In this document: positions 18,233 to 27,409 of the stretch, in pieces
How the letters are laid out: each line of letters opens with the position of its first letter
Numbering within the stretch: the first letter of the stretch is position 1
From: Helicobacter suis HS1
GTDB lineage: Bacteria; Campylobacterota; Campylobacteria; Campylobacterales; Helicobacteraceae
NCBI RefSeq assembly: GCF_026000295.1
Contig: NZ_AP026769.1
Location: forward strand, 186,001 to 250,000
Reading direction: 5' to 3'
Length of the DNA stretch: 64,000 bases
Notes under the pieces: generated by a model
What the model saw: the letters and a program-made list of their open reading frames with translations, nothing else
Databases searched by the model: none
Told to the model about the DNA's origin: nothing
Program-made: the position numbers and the translations under genes

Positions 18233-19834
18233 ATGTTACAAACCACTAATTTAGGCATGCGCTATGCTAGTAAAAAGCTCTTTGAAAATGTCAATCTCAA
18301 GTTAGACGCGCACAAACGCTATGGACTCATTGGGGCTAATGGAGCGGGCAAGAGTACTTTTTTAAAGATTTTAGCCGGAGAAATTGAACCAAGCAGTGGG
18401 GAGGTTGTGATAGATGCTGGGCTTAAAAGTGGGGTTTTAGGCCAAGATCAGTACGCCTTTGAAAATTTTAGCCTTAAAGATGCAGTGCTACTTGGCAATA
18501 AAACCCTCTATGAGGCTCTAAAAGAAAAAGAGTATTTGTACGATAGCGCAGATTTAAACGATCCTATAATCAACGAGCGCCTCGCTGCGCTAGAGATGAT
18601 CTGTGTGCAAGAAGATCCGCTATATGAGTGCGAGGTGGTGGTAGAAAAGATTTTAGAGGATTTAGGCATTCCTGCTAGCCGCCATAGCGATCTGATGCAA
18701 AGTTTGCCAAGTAGTGATAAATTTAAAATCTTGCTTGCTCAAGTGCTTTTTCCTAAACCTGATATTTTACTCTTAGATGAACCCACTAACAACCTAGATT
18801 TAAACGCTATTGCTTGGTTAGAGGAAAATTTAAAGCGCCATGAGGGCACGATGGTTCTTATCAGCCATGATCGCCACTTTCTTAACGCCGTTTGCACCCA
18901 TATTTTAGACTTGGATTTTAATACACTTAGGGAGTTTAGTGGCAATTATGATGATTGGTACATCGCCTCTACTTTGATTGCCAAACAAAAAGAAGCCGAG
19001 CGTAATAAAAAACTCAAGGAAAAAGAGGAACTGGAGCGCTTTATCGCGCGTTTTTCAGCCAATGCTAGCAAAGCCAGACAAGCCACTAGCCGTCAAAAGC
19101 AATTAGAAAAATTAGACATTGAGAGTATCCAAGTTTCTAGTAGGCGCGATCCTAGCATCGTGTTTAAACCCAGTCGGCTCATTGGCAACGAGGCGCTAGA
19201 GTGCACACAGATTTGTAAAAAATATGGGGATTTGGTGGTGCTTGAAAAGGTGAGCCTAAAAATCGCCCCGCAGGATAAAATCGCACTCATTGGCCCCAAT
19301 GGGGTAGGTAAAAGTACGCTGTGTAAAATTTTAATCGGGGATTTAGCCCCAGATAGTGGAGAAGTTACATGGGGAGCGACGGTGCAAAAGGGGTATTTTC
19401 CCCAAGATGTGGGCGAAAGCGTCTTTGGGGAGGAGAGTTTGTATCAGTGGTTGTTTAACTTTAATAAAAAGATAGAAAGTGCAGAGGTGCGCAATGCTTT
19501 AGGAAGAATGCTTTTTAGCGGAGCAGAGCAGGAAAAGAGTGTAAGCGCACTAAGTGGAGGCGAGAAACACCGTATGGTTTTGAGCAAACTAATGTTAGAG
19601 AGGGGGAATTTTTTAATTTTAGATGAGCCTACTAATCATTTAGACCTTGAGGCTATCATCGCGCTAGGCGAGGCGCTTTATAAATTTGAGGGGGCTGTTA
19701 TTTGTGTAAGCCATGACCGCGAGCTTATTAGCGCCTATGCTAACCGCATTATTGAACTTGTACCCGGTAAAAAGGGCGCAAAAGTGATTGATTTTAAGGG
19801 CAGTTATGAGGAGTATTTAGCTAGTCAGGGGTGA
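18233..19834 (+). CDS. ABC-F ATPase, YbiT-like
   Basis: This soluble 533-residue protein has two ABC domains and no membrane segment. NBD1 has Walker A GANGAGKST (about residue 34) and Walker B ILLLDEPTNNLD, but a degenerate signature (LPSSDKF), as in the YbiT branch. NBD2 has Walker A GPNGVGKST (about 355), signature LSGGEKH and Walker B FLILDEPTNHLD. The charged linker between them (KKLKEKEELERFIARFSANA) is the P-site tRNA interaction motif region. ABC-F proteins act on the ribosome in translation rescue or antibiotic protection. It corresponds to H. pylori HP0853. TACAAT at 18217-18222 could be a -10 element. Confidence 0.9.
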   Translation: MLQTTNLGMRYASKKLFENVNLKLDAHKRYGLIGANGAGKSTFLKILAGEIEPSSGEVVIDAGLKSGVLGQDQYAFENFSLKDAVLLGNKTLYEALKEKEYLYDSADLNDPIINERLAALEMICVQEDPLYECEVVVEKILEDLGIPASRHSDLMQSLPSSDKFKILLAQVLFPKPDILLLDEPTNNLDLNAIAWLEENLKRHEGTMVLISHDRHFLNAVCTHILDLDFNTLREFSGNYDDWYIASTLIAKQKEAERNKKLKEKEELERFIARFSANASKARQATSRQKQLEKLDIESIQVSSRRDPSIVFKPSRLIGNEALECTQICKKYGDLVVLEKVSLKIAPQDKIALIGPNGVGKSTLCKILIGDLAPDSGEVTWGATVQKGYFPQDVGESVFGEESLYQWLFNFNKKIESAEVRNALGRMLFSGAEQEKSVSALSGGEKHRMVLSKLMLERGNFLILDEPTNHLDLEAIIALGEALYKFEGAVICVSHDRELISAYANRIIELVPGKKGAKVIDFKGSYEEYLASQG

Positions 19835-19912
19835 AACTTTTTAGTGTCCGGGCTTATTTCACATTTTTTCCTGTGTTCAAAGTGTTCTAGTTTTAAGGTG
19901 GATGATGCATAA

Positions 19913-20520
19913 GGTGGGTTTGCTAGGGATTTTAGAGATTTCTTGGAAAATCTGAAGTGGCAAATTTGCCAACCCGATCACCAGTGGAAGATCAAAGGAT
20001 TTATTGATAATGAAAAGCAGTTGTTTTCGATCTCTAATGATACAAAAGTAGTCTCCAAAATTTTGGAGATTCACATGTTTCCCTATATTTTAGAGTTTGC
20101 TAAGAATTGTGGCTTTGAAGTTATTTTACCAAGCCATCAAAATTACTACCCGGATTTGTCATTTGTATCTAAGATAAATCCAGAGATCAAATACGCTATT
20201 GACTTGAAAACAACCTATCGCAATGAAAAAAACCCCAATTTTTGTAATGGCTTCACCCTAGGCTCCCATGGGGAATATTTTAGGAATAGGGAATCTTGTA
20301 AAAACATCCAATTTCCTTATAAGAGTCATAGTGGGCATTTTTGTAATACAAAATAGCAAGTGACACGAGTGGGAGTGGGAATACGGCCAATATTGGGAGT
20401 ATTAAAGTTATTGAGAACATTTTGCACGAAAGGGGGATATTTGCGGAATGGGGGGAGGAGATTTTTGATGATTATTGGATGAACTATGGACGCATCACTA
20501 AAAAAGAGTTCCCCCTCTAA
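19913..20520 (+). pseudogene. EcoRV-like type II restriction endonuclease, internal deletion
   Basis: From memory of EcoRV, the first part matches its N-terminal half: NDTKVVSKILEIHMFPYIL, then QNYYPDLSF and AIDLKTTYRNEK, which hold the catalytic Asp ... Asp-x-Lys residues, then FTLGSHGEYFRN and KNIQFPYKSHSGHF. It breaks off at 20340-20361 and resumes in another frame with TSGSGNTANIGSI and GIFAEWGEEIFDDYWMNYGR, matching the EcoRV C-terminus. About 50 residues are missing between, so the enzyme is dead as read. No convincing start is present; TTG 19943 is the first start-like codon, but homology begins slightly upstream. The cognate methyltransferase overlaps the 3' end. Confidence 0.8.
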
Positions 20521-21331
20521 AGATTCAAGGTATTAAGTCCAAGATTGTCCCCTATATCAAAGAGCTATTTAGAGCTTGGGATATGTCAGGGATTTATTAC
20601 GAACCTTTCATGGGAAGTGGTGTGGTTGTGTTTAATTTATCTCCCAAAATAGCGGTTTTTAGCGACAGCAACCCACATATTATTAATTTTTACAATGCCA
20701 TTAAAAGAGGTGACCTTACTAAAGATTCAGCGCGTGCATTTTTGATTCAAGAAGGTAAAAATTTGGAAAAAAGGGGCAAGAATATTACTTAAAAGTGAGA
20801 CAGAGATTTAACAAAGGCCAAAACTCCCATGATTTTTTGTTTCTAAACCGCAGCTGTTTTAATGGATTGATGCGTTTTAATTCTAAAGGGGGCTTTAATG
20901 TCCCCTATTGTAAAAAAGATCACCGTTTTACTCCTGCTTACATCACAAAAATTACCAATCAAATTGAGTGGGTCAGTAGACGCATCGCCCAAAATGACTA
21001 CACATTCCTCTGTTGTGATTTTACACAGATTTTTAAAAAGGCGCGAGGTGGTGACTTTACCTATTGCGATCCCCCCTATATTGGCAGACATGCAGACTAT
21101 TTTAGCTCATGGAGTTATACACACGAGGAAAAACTCCATGATTTACTCAAACACACACAGGCTAGTTTTTTGCTTTCCACTTGGCATAGCAACGCGTACA
21201 GACAAAATCCATATACCCACCACTATCAGGAATACCAAATTAAACTCCTCGATCATTTCTATTACTTAGGAGGTAGAGAGGAAAACCGTAGCGCCGTTAA
21301 AGAGGCCTTGATACAAAGCAAGAACTTCTGA
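20486..21331 (+). pseudogene. EcoRV-type N6-adenine DNA methyltransferase (D12 class), two homopolymer frameshifts
   Basis: The product resembles M.EcoRV: PPLKIQGIKSKIVPYIKEL, then motif I YYEPFMGSGVVVFN, then DFLFLNRSCFNGLMRFNSKG, and catalytic motif DPPY in FTYCDPPYIGRHADYF. Two frame breaks are seen. ATG 20486 reads MDASLK, but the following A6 tract (20500-20505) is one base too long to enter the homologous frame. A second break near 20770-20785 (A6/G4 tract) separates LEKRGKNIT from QEYYLKVRQRFNKGQ. Both are at homopolymers, so phase variation, decay and sequence error are all possible. The enzyme would protect GATATC-type sites if specificity follows EcoRV. Confidence 0.8.
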
Positions 21332-21391
21332 TGCGGTTTGTTTAACTTATCTTAGCACAATACCCCATTCTTGCTAACTTGTAATTAACCT

Positions 21392-21856
21392 CTAAGAAAA
21401 CACCTTTATCAAGTGAACCAAGATAAGCGTACACAGCCCCCCACAAATCCCAGCTAATGCATCATCACCCACAACTCCCAATCCGCCTTTCACATCGCGA
21501 TCAATTTTACCAATAAGCGAGGGTTTATAAATATCAAAGAGTCTAAAGAAAATAAAGCTTAAGAGTACGGGCAAAAACCCCCACCCAGCAATAGCCATAG
21601 CCATCCACATGCCCACTAGTTCATCAATAACAATATATTTTTCGTCATGGGTTTGGGTTTGTTCCTCATAAATGTCAATTTGCTTAATGGCAATGAGCCC
21701 TATTAAAATGGCGCATAAAAAAAGCGTGTTGGCTGAAGCATACAAAAGAGGCAAACCTAGAAAAAGAGCGACCACACTCCCAGCCGTGCCCGGACCCTTT
21801 GGGAATTTCCCCGAATAAAAGAGAGTTAGAAAACAGATACGGTTAAAAAAAGACAT
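21392..21856 (-). CDS. pgpA: Phosphatidylglycerophosphatase A
   Basis: The 154-residue membrane protein has the PgpA signature GKFPKGPGTAGSVVAL (about residues 17-32), the metal-binding acidic stretch VIDELVGMWMAMA, and GDDALAGI near residue 130. PgpA removes phosphate from phosphatidylglycerol phosphate to give phosphatidylglycerol. It converges with the broken EcoRV-type methyltransferase (60 bp apart). It appears intact. Confidence 0.9.
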   Translation of the reverse strand: MSFFNRICFLTLFYSGKFPKGPGTAGSVVALFLGLPLLYASANTLFLCAILIGLIAIKQIDIYEEQTQTHDEKYIVIDELVGMWMAMAIAGWGFLPVLLSFIFFRLFDIYKPSLIGKIDRDVKGGLGVVGDDALAGICGGLCTLILVHLIKVFS

Positions 21857-21961
21857 CTTACTTTCCTTAGTTTTTCAATATTGTAGCGCATAGATGCAAA
21901 TTAGAGACTTTTATCCGCGCACATAAGGATTTTATGCTACAATTTCAAACCTTTTAAATTA

Positions 21962-22025
21962 ACCGCTAGAGTTGCAGAGTATCGCGATTTACAGGCCATT
22001 TATAACGCGTGTTTAGCTTCTATGG
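21962..22025 (+). repeat. Displaced copy of 22539-22602 (PAS chemoreceptor segment)
   Basis: These 64 bp are identical to 22539-22602, spacing 577 bp. The block lies in the gap between pgpA and the chemoreceptor gene and probably overwrites its upstream region. The remainder of that gap (21857-22118) shows no gene. Confidence 0.88.
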
Positions 22026-22118
22026 GCTGCCTTCTTTAGAAAAAAGATAGGCATGCTAAGCCTTACTTTCCTCAAAACCTATCCCAATCAAGTTAAGTAA
22101 CATAGAAAAGGAAAAAGC

Positions 22119-23417
22119 ATGCCATTTTTTAGCAAAAAAGAAAACAGCGAGAATACGCAGCTGCAAACCATTACCAAACTCACAGAGCAAAACAATATTC
22201 TAAGTGCCATTAACAGCGCCTTTAATCGATCGATGGTTTTGATTGAGTTTGATATTGAGGGCAAAGTGATTACGGCTAATGAGAATTTTTTAAAAGTGAT
22301 GGGTTACACTTTAGAGGAAATCAAAGGTAAGCACCATTCAATGTTTTGCGATCCTAAGCTGGTGGCTTCGCCCACTTATAAAGAGGCATGGGCACAACTG
22401 CGATCAGGGCAGTTTAAACATGACACTTTTAAACGCATCACTAAGTCAGGTAAGGAGGTGTTTTTAGAGGCCACCTATAACCCTGTTTTAGATGTTAATG
22501 GCAAGGTCTTTAAGATTGTTAAAATTGCTACAGATGTTACCGCTAGAGTTGCAGAGTATCGCGATTTACAGGCCATTTATAACGCGTGTTTAGCTTCTAT
22601 GGCTTTGATTGAGTTTGATATGGAGGGTAATATCATAACAGCTAATGAGAATTTTTTAAAACGAATGGAATATAGCCTTTCTGAAATTAAGGGCAAACAC
22701 CACTCTATTTTATGCGATCCTGAATTTGTAAAAACCCAAGAATACAGAGATTTTTGGAATCGTTTAAAATCCGGACAATTTACACGAGGCACATTTAAGC
22801 GCCTCACTAAATCGGGTAAAACTGTCTATCTAGAGGCTAGCTATAACCCGGTGTTTAATAGAGATGGGGAAATTTATAAATTTATTAAGTTTGCTTGGGA
22901 TGCTACAGATAGAGAAGAAAAAGCCCACATGGTTATTGATCTGATCAGAGAAAACCAGCAATTAACCGACCATGGAAACGAAATGATTGAAAAAACAACT
23001 TCTAATATCCAAAATGTCGCTAACACCATGAAAAACAATAGCAATTTAGTCAACACCCTTAGCGCCCAGTCTGACTCTATTTCTACAATCACACAGACGA
23101 TTAAAGATGTCGCCGATCAAACAAACTTATTAGCCCTCAATGCTGCTATTGAAGCCGCGCGCGCAGGCGAACATGGACGCGGGTTTGCGGTGGTGGCTGA
23201 TGAGGTGAGAAAACTTGCCGAGCGCACGGGAAAATCAGTAACTGAAATTTCTGCTATCATTGGCCAAATCCGCGAGATCACCTCCCAAGTGGTAACCGAT
23301 ATTACCGCTGGTACGCAAGAATCCCAAAAGACTGTGGATCTCTCCTATGAGACTAAAAATTTAATGGAGAAAATCAAGGCAGCTAGCGATCGAGTCGCAC
23401 AAAGAATGGGGGTTTAG
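22119..23417 (+). CDS. Soluble methyl-accepting chemotaxis protein with two PAS domains
   Basis: A 432-residue protein without membrane segments. Two tandem PAS domains (about residues 37-150 and 160-272) are close repeats of each other, sharing IEFDxEGxxxTANENFL, EIKGKHHS and KRxTKSGK. Each ends in a KxAxDxT PAC motif. The C-terminal signalling hairpin has its tip at [22 protein letters not shown] domains of this kind bind flavin or haem, so redox or energy taxis is a likely cue, but no ligand is proven. The start is ATG 22119 after AAGGAAAAA. No CZB domain is present, unlike TlpD. Confidence 0.88.
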   Translation: MPFFSKKENSENTQLQTITKLTEQNNILSAINSAFNRSMVLIEFDIEGKVITANENFLKVMGYTLEEIKGKHHSMFCDPKLVASPTYKEAWAQLRSGQFKHDTFKRITKSGKEVFLEATYNPVLDVNGKVFKIVKIATDVTARVAEYRDLQAIYNACLASMALIEFDMEGNIITANENFLKRMEYSLSEIKGKHHSILCDPEFVKTQEYRDFWNRLKSGQFTRGTFKRLTKSGKTVYLEASYNPVFNRDGEIYKFIKFAWDATDREEKAHMVIDLIRENQQLTDHGNEMIEKTTSNIQNVANTMKNNSNLVNTLSAQSDSISTITQTIKDVADQTNLLALNAAIEAARAGEHGRGFAVVADEVRKLAERTGKSVTEISAIIGQIREITSQVVTDITAGTQESQKTVDLSYETKNLMEKIKAASDRVAQRMGV

Positions 23418-23446
23418 CCCTAATCTTTTCCTCTATCTTTTTTAAA

Positions 23447-23875
23447 CAATGATTACACAGCACGGCCACCGGGTTTTAAAATCTCTCTATTAAAGAGTTT
23501 GTGTAAAAGGGAGCTTTAAGGTGGTGTTTTGCTATGTATTTTTTGATGTATGTGGGTGAAAAACTAAAGGTTTAAAAGCATTTTAATATTAGGGTCTACT
23601 TGATGGATGCTAGGTGGGCAAGACGTGCTATTTAACTCTCTTAATCTTTTCAAAACTTGGCTTTACTCAAACAAAAAGCTAGAGGGCTTAGATCGTTACC
23701 TACACCAATCCGACCTAAACGACAGCCTTCTAAAACACTTGTGCCGCGCCCACAGAATAGATCTAAACAATATCCCCGGGTTTTGTATATTTTTCTATAA
23801 AATAGTGTGGCAAACTAGGGGGAAACTAGCTAAATAAGAAGTCTAGAGTGGATTTTAGAAAATTTCTTATAAGAG
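23447..23875 (-). pseudogene. Second, inverted and decayed copy of the DNA methyltransferase
   Basis: Read on the minus strand, this 430-bp stretch matches parts of 12450-13370: SKIH-side sequence, then FIEKYTKPGDIV, the motif I region, and the ends of the poly-T and GGRA parts. It has a 25-bp deletion after the motif I region, larger deletions corresponding to about 12780-12945 and 13013-13317, and further small changes. It shares the GTTTAG frameshift with the first copy, so both descend from an already damaged gene or share a systematic error. It lacks the TAA found at 12543. No ORF in it is functional. Confidence 0.75.
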
Positions 23876-23881
23876 AGTTTA

Positions 23882-24067
23882 TCAAAAATCAAAATTGCCC
23901 TCTTGTCCTTTATTCATGCTTGTATACACACTCTGTACATAGGCTTTTCGATCCGGACAATCCAAGACCAAACTACACTGCAAACAGGATTTTTTGCCCT
24001 TTCTTTCCTGACAGGCCTGTACTTTTGATAAACAGGTTTCTAGCTTTGTTTCAAATGATTCTGCCAT
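23882..24067 (-). CDS. Small cysteine-rich protein next to fbp
   Basis: This 61-residue protein has five cysteines (12, 19, 28, 31, 37), including CLQC and a CxxxxxC spacing, which suggests metal binding or disulphides. The first 28 nt overlap the end of fbp, so it is translated from the fbp message. A short ORF occupies the same place beside fbp in H. pylori (HP1384 next to HP1385). I do not recognise a function. Its end abuts the inverted methyltransferase remnant. Confidence 0.6.
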   Translation of the reverse strand: MAESFETKLETCLSKVQACQERKGKKSCLQCSLVLDCPDRKAYVQSVYTSMNKGQEGNFDF

Positions 24068-24918
24068 GTTGGTAACACCTGCATTTCTACTTTAGAACCT
24101 AAAAAACAAGGGCTTTTGGCATGCAACTCTTCTAAAGAGGTGTTTAAAAGTCTTGTATTCCCATCACTGCCCTCCCCGCCTGCATTTTCTACAATAAAAG
24201 CTAAAGGATAGACTTCAAAAAGTTTACGCAACTTACCTTGTGGCGCATCATAAGTAGAGGGGTAACAAAATATCCCCCCCTCCCTAGTTAAAAGGTGGTG
24301 GACATCAGCTACCATACTCCCACTATAGCGCAAGCGATACCCTTGTTTAAAAAAATGATCTAAAAATGCCTTATATTCTTGAGTAAAATACTGCCAACTA
24401 CCACCGGGTGCGATGTTTTTACCTTTTTCTTGGAGTTTTAGATCGCCTTTTTTAACCCAGATTTGCTGGTACTCATCGTATAATTCGTGCTGTACTTGTT
24501 TATCTATAGAGATCACTAACTCTAATTTAGCCCCGTAAAGAATATAAGCAGCCATTTGGACTTTTTGGCCTATTTGTGAGTCTTTAAAGCCAAGAGGGGT
24601 GCGTGCATATATGCTAAAAATACTCCCCACCAAGAAATTAGCCCCCACCACACTAGAACCATCTAAAGGATCAAAAGCCACTAAAAAATCCCCTAAATCT
24701 TTATAGTGCGCCTCTTCTCTTTCCTCACTCATCACCCCCCCCACACTTTTTAAACCCATAAGAGTTTCAAAAATAAGCGCATCTACGGCCAAATCTATGG
24801 CTAATTGTCTATCTGCTGTTGGGTTATACCCTTCTGTATAGCTAGTATCCCCCTTTTTGATAGCCTGATAAATTTTAGGGGCTAAAGAGCGCAGGGCTTG
24901 TAAAATCTCTGTTTGCAT
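24040..24918 (-). CDS. fbp: Fructose-1,6-bisphosphatase class I
   Basis: The 292-residue enzyme hydrolyses fructose 1,6-bisphosphate in gluconeogenesis, a needed step in Helicobacter, which lives largely on amino and organic acids. The metal/substrate motif FDPLDGSSVVGANF is near residue 86, preceded by SEEREEAH (acidic metal ligands), with YSGSMVADVHHLL near residue 200 and the C-terminal NAGGEGSDGNTR loop. It lies 14 nt downstream of gpmI on the same strand, giving a small carbon-metabolism operon gpmI-fbp-Cys-rich protein. Confidence 0.95.
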   Translation of the reverse strand: MQTEILQALRSLAPKIYQAIKKGDTSYTEGYNPTADRQLAIDLAVDALIFETLMGLKSVGGVMSEEREEAHYKDLGDFLVAFDPLDGSSVVGANFLVGSIFSIYARTPLGFKDSQIGQKVQMAAYILYGAKLELVISIDKQVQHELYDEYQQIWVKKGDLKLQEKGKNIAPGGSWQYFTQEYKAFLDHFFKQGYRLRYSGSMVADVHHLLTREGGIFCYPSTYDAPQGKLRKLFEVYPLAFIVENAGGEGSDGNTRLLNTSLEELHAKSPCFLGSKVEMQVLPTWQNHLKQS

Positions 24919-24932
24919 ACAGTGTCCTTTGG

Positions 24933-26411
24933 TTAAAATAAAGGCGCGTCCATTGACTCAGGAATGGGCAAACCCATTAATTTAAGTACACTGGCTGCGA
25001 CATTATTAAGCCCTCCATGTTTAACACGCGTAACACCCTTGCCCATGACAAAACAATACACTTCATTAGTGCTATGATTGGTAAGCATTTGCCCCTCTTT
25101 GGTGTGCATTTGTTCACAGTTGCCATGATCGCTAGTTAAAAGCATAGCATAATCTAATTTTTTAGCAAGTTGTATAACTTGCGCTAAGGCTTTATCTAGT
25201 GCTTCTATAGCTAAAACACTAGCCTTAAAATTACCCGTATGGCCAACCATATCCCCATTAGCAAAATTAACAATGATTAAATCCTTACCCTCTTGCATGC
25301 TAGCACACACCGCATCGGCTACTTTAAAAGCGCTCATTTCAGGGACTAAATCGTAGGTTTTAACCTTAGGGCTAGGGATTAAAATCCGCTCTTCATTTAA
25401 AAAGGGGGTTTCAATGCCTCCATTGATAAAAAAACTCACATGGGCATATTTTTCCGTCTCAGCAATATGTACTTGGCTAAGATTAGCGCTAGATACAACC
25501 TGAGCTAGGGTATTTTGAATATCTGGTTTAGAAAAAAGTACCGGGTAGGGAAAATCAGAACTATAAGCCGTCATGGTGGCGATGTAAAGTTTTGGTGCTT
25601 CTCTTACAGAGTCTTTAAAGACTTCTAAATCCCCCCCTAAAACCTGAGTGAGCTCGCGCATGCGATCGCTTCTAAAATTGATCATAATAACCCCGTCCCC
25701 ATCAAACATACCGCTGTATTCTTTAAAACTCACCGGTTCTATAAATTCATCGCTAATCCCTTGATAATACATCTCTTTGATGTAGCGCTCTGGAGTAAAT
25801 TCTGTTTTATTGCTAGCATGGACAATACTCATATAAGCTTTAAAAATGCGATCGTAGCGTTTATCACGATCCATAGCAAAAAAACGCCCTGAGAGGGTGG
25901 CAATCCTAATATTCTCATTACAAATTGAAAGAATCATATTTAAGTACTCTAGCGCGCTTTGTGGCAGTACATCACGCCCATCGCTAATAAGGTGCAAATA
26001 TACTTTTTTATCCAATCTTTCTAAGAGTAAAGCCATGCTCATGAGATGATCAATATGGGCATGCACGCCCCCATCGCTCATTAAACCGATGACATGCACA
26101 GTTTGGGTGTGATCTGTAACACTCTTTAGCGCTAAATTTTCCTCCATTTTATCTTCTGCAAAAGCCTTAGAAATCTTGACTAAATCTTGATAAAGTACGC
26201 GCCCAGCCCCTATACACATATGCCCCACTTCTGAATTACCCATTTGCCCCTCAGGTAAGCCCACACTTAAACCATGTGTTTTAAGCAAGCTATGAGGGAT
26301 ATTAGCAAACATCCAATCATAGGTGGGTTTTTTAGCATGGAAAAAAGCATTGCCCTCAGATTCAGGGTTATGCCCGACTCCATCGGTGATAATTAGAAGG
26401 GTTTTTTGCAT
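24933..26411 (-). CDS. gpmI: 2,3-bisphosphoglycerate-independent phosphoglycerate mutase
   Basis: The 492-residue enzyme interconverts 3- and 2-phosphoglycerate using two Mn ions and a phosphoserine. The catalytic Ser is in MGNSEVGHM (about residue 61), [15 protein letters not shown] and SDGRDV give substrate contacts, and [13 protein letters not shown] supplies metal ligands near the C-terminus. It starts 1 nt after the stop of the upstream SLT-like gene, so the two are co-transcribed. The adjacency matches H. pylori HP0973-HP0974. Confidence 0.96.
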   Translation of the reverse strand: MQKTLLIITDGVGHNPESEGNAFFHAKKPTYDWMFANIPHSLLKTHGLSVGLPEGQMGNSEVGHMCIGAGRVLYQDLVKISKAFAEDKMEENLALKSVTDHTQTVHVIGLMSDGGVHAHIDHLMSMALLLERLDKKVYLHLISDGRDVLPQSALEYLNMILSICNENIRIATLSGRFFAMDRDKRYDRIFKAYMSIVHASNKTEFTPERYIKEMYYQGISDEFIEPVSFKEYSGMFDGDGVIMINFRSDRMRELTQVLGGDLEVFKDSVREAPKLYIATMTAYSSDFPYPVLFSKPDIQNTLAQVVSSANLSQVHIAETEKYAHVSFFINGGIETPFLNEERILIPSPKVKTYDLVPEMSAFKVADAVCASMQEGKDLIIVNFANGDMVGHTGNFKASVLAIEALDKALAQVIQLAKKLDYAMLLTSDHGNCEQMHTKEGQMLTNHSTNEVYCFVMGKGVTRVKHGGLNNVAASVLKLMGLPIPESMDAPLF

Positions 26412-26412
26412 T

Positions 26413-27297
26413 TTAAAAGACCGGAGATTCTTGCATTAGAATAATGGAATTAGCATCTTTGCTATTTTTAGGGGTTTTTCCTGATGATGGTTGTGGGTGT
26501 GTGGTGGTGCTGTGTTGGGGCTTTTGGGGGGTGTTAGAGTAATGAGGTCTACTTTTTTGTCTTTTGCGACTAGATAGAGATTTATGGGTAGAATGGGCTG
26601 TATTTAGGGCAATTTTAGGAAGAGCTTTAGACTGAATAATCTTAGGTTCTGGCCGGATTGGGTTTTCATGGTGGATCTCCTCATGGTGGATTGCTGGTAT
26701 AGGTTTAGGCGCAGATTTTTTTGTAGAATCCACTGCCTCCTCTAAGGCAGGCATCACACTTTGCAGGGTTTTAATTTTAGCCACTATATCCTCGTAGTAT
26801 TCATTAGCCATCTGATCAAAGTGTTCACTCTTTTGCCAGCGCAAACCCCTATGATAGGATTTAATCATGTCTTTTAAATTCCCCTTGTTAATGCGCTTCC
26901 AGCTAACTAAAGTATCTAAAGCCACGCGGGAGGCAAAATTTTGATCTTTAATGAGTAAATCCCCATAAACACCTTGCATAAAACTCGTATCGCGTTCATT
27001 GTAGAGTTTAAGTACATGGGGGATATAGGCGTGGTAAATCCCTGCGCTTGGTTCATTAAAATTTACCCGGTACATACCCGCACAAGATTCTTTCCAAGCA
27101 ATAGCAGCTAGTTCATAGCCTAAATTATCTTTTAAACCATAGCGGTAGGCATACACTAAAACCTGTTTTTGCGCGGGGGTGAAGTTGCGCGGGTCAACAC
27201 ACTCGGCTAAAGTAGCTTTTTTTGCAAAAAGGACACCCGCAAAACAAAATGACACAAATAAAACACCTTTACAAAAAGCACCCACCCTACACTCCAT
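26413..27297 (-). CDS. Secreted lysozyme-fold-like protein with His/Pro/Ser-rich tail (HP0973-like)
   Basis: The 294-residue protein starts with a signal peptide (cleavage near LFAKKA). The middle region [14 protein letters not shown] ... EPSAGIYHA resembles the catalytic Glu and ES..G pattern of soluble lytic transglycosylases, so a peptidoglycan-cutting role is possible but unproven. The last 110 residues are low-complexity, with His-Glu clusters ([10 protein letters not shown]) and Ser/Thr/Lys/Pro stretches. These could bind metal or the cell wall. It is divergent from glyS and immediately upstream of gpmI. Confidence 0.65.
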   Translation of the reverse strand: MECRVGAFCKGVLFVSFCFAGVLFAKKATLAECVDPRNFTPAQKQVLVYAYRYGLKDNLGYELAAIAWKESCAGMYRVNFNEPSAGIYHAYIPHVLKLYNERDTSFMQGVYGDLLIKDQNFASRVALDTLVSWKRINKGNLKDMIKSYHRGLRWQKSEHFDQMANEYYEDIVAKIKTLQSVMPALEEAVDSTKKSAPKPIPAIHHEEIHHENPIRPEPKIIQSKALPKIALNTAHSTHKSLSSRKRQKSRPHYSNTPQKPQHSTTTHPQPSSGKTPKNSKDANSIILMQESPVF

Positions 27298-27334
27298 ACT
27301 AAAACCTCATTAAGAGTTTTTCATTTTATTTTGA

Positions 27335-27340
27335 TATAAT
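27335..27340 (+). promoter_or_regulatory. -10 element for the glyS-czn operon
   Basis: A consensus TATAAT at 27335-27340 with T-rich sequence upstream lies 70 nt before glyS. An AGGAG at 27400 precedes the TTG start at 27410. Confidence 0.55.
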
Positions 27341-27409
27341 CTTAGCATAAGTAACCCTTGATCAGCATAAAATACAGATGACCGCTATAGAACCACAATA
27401 GGAGCTTAC

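Noticed and set aside
23607-23837. Plus-strand ORF of 76 codons
   Set aside because: It is the antisense of the inverted methyltransferase remnant.
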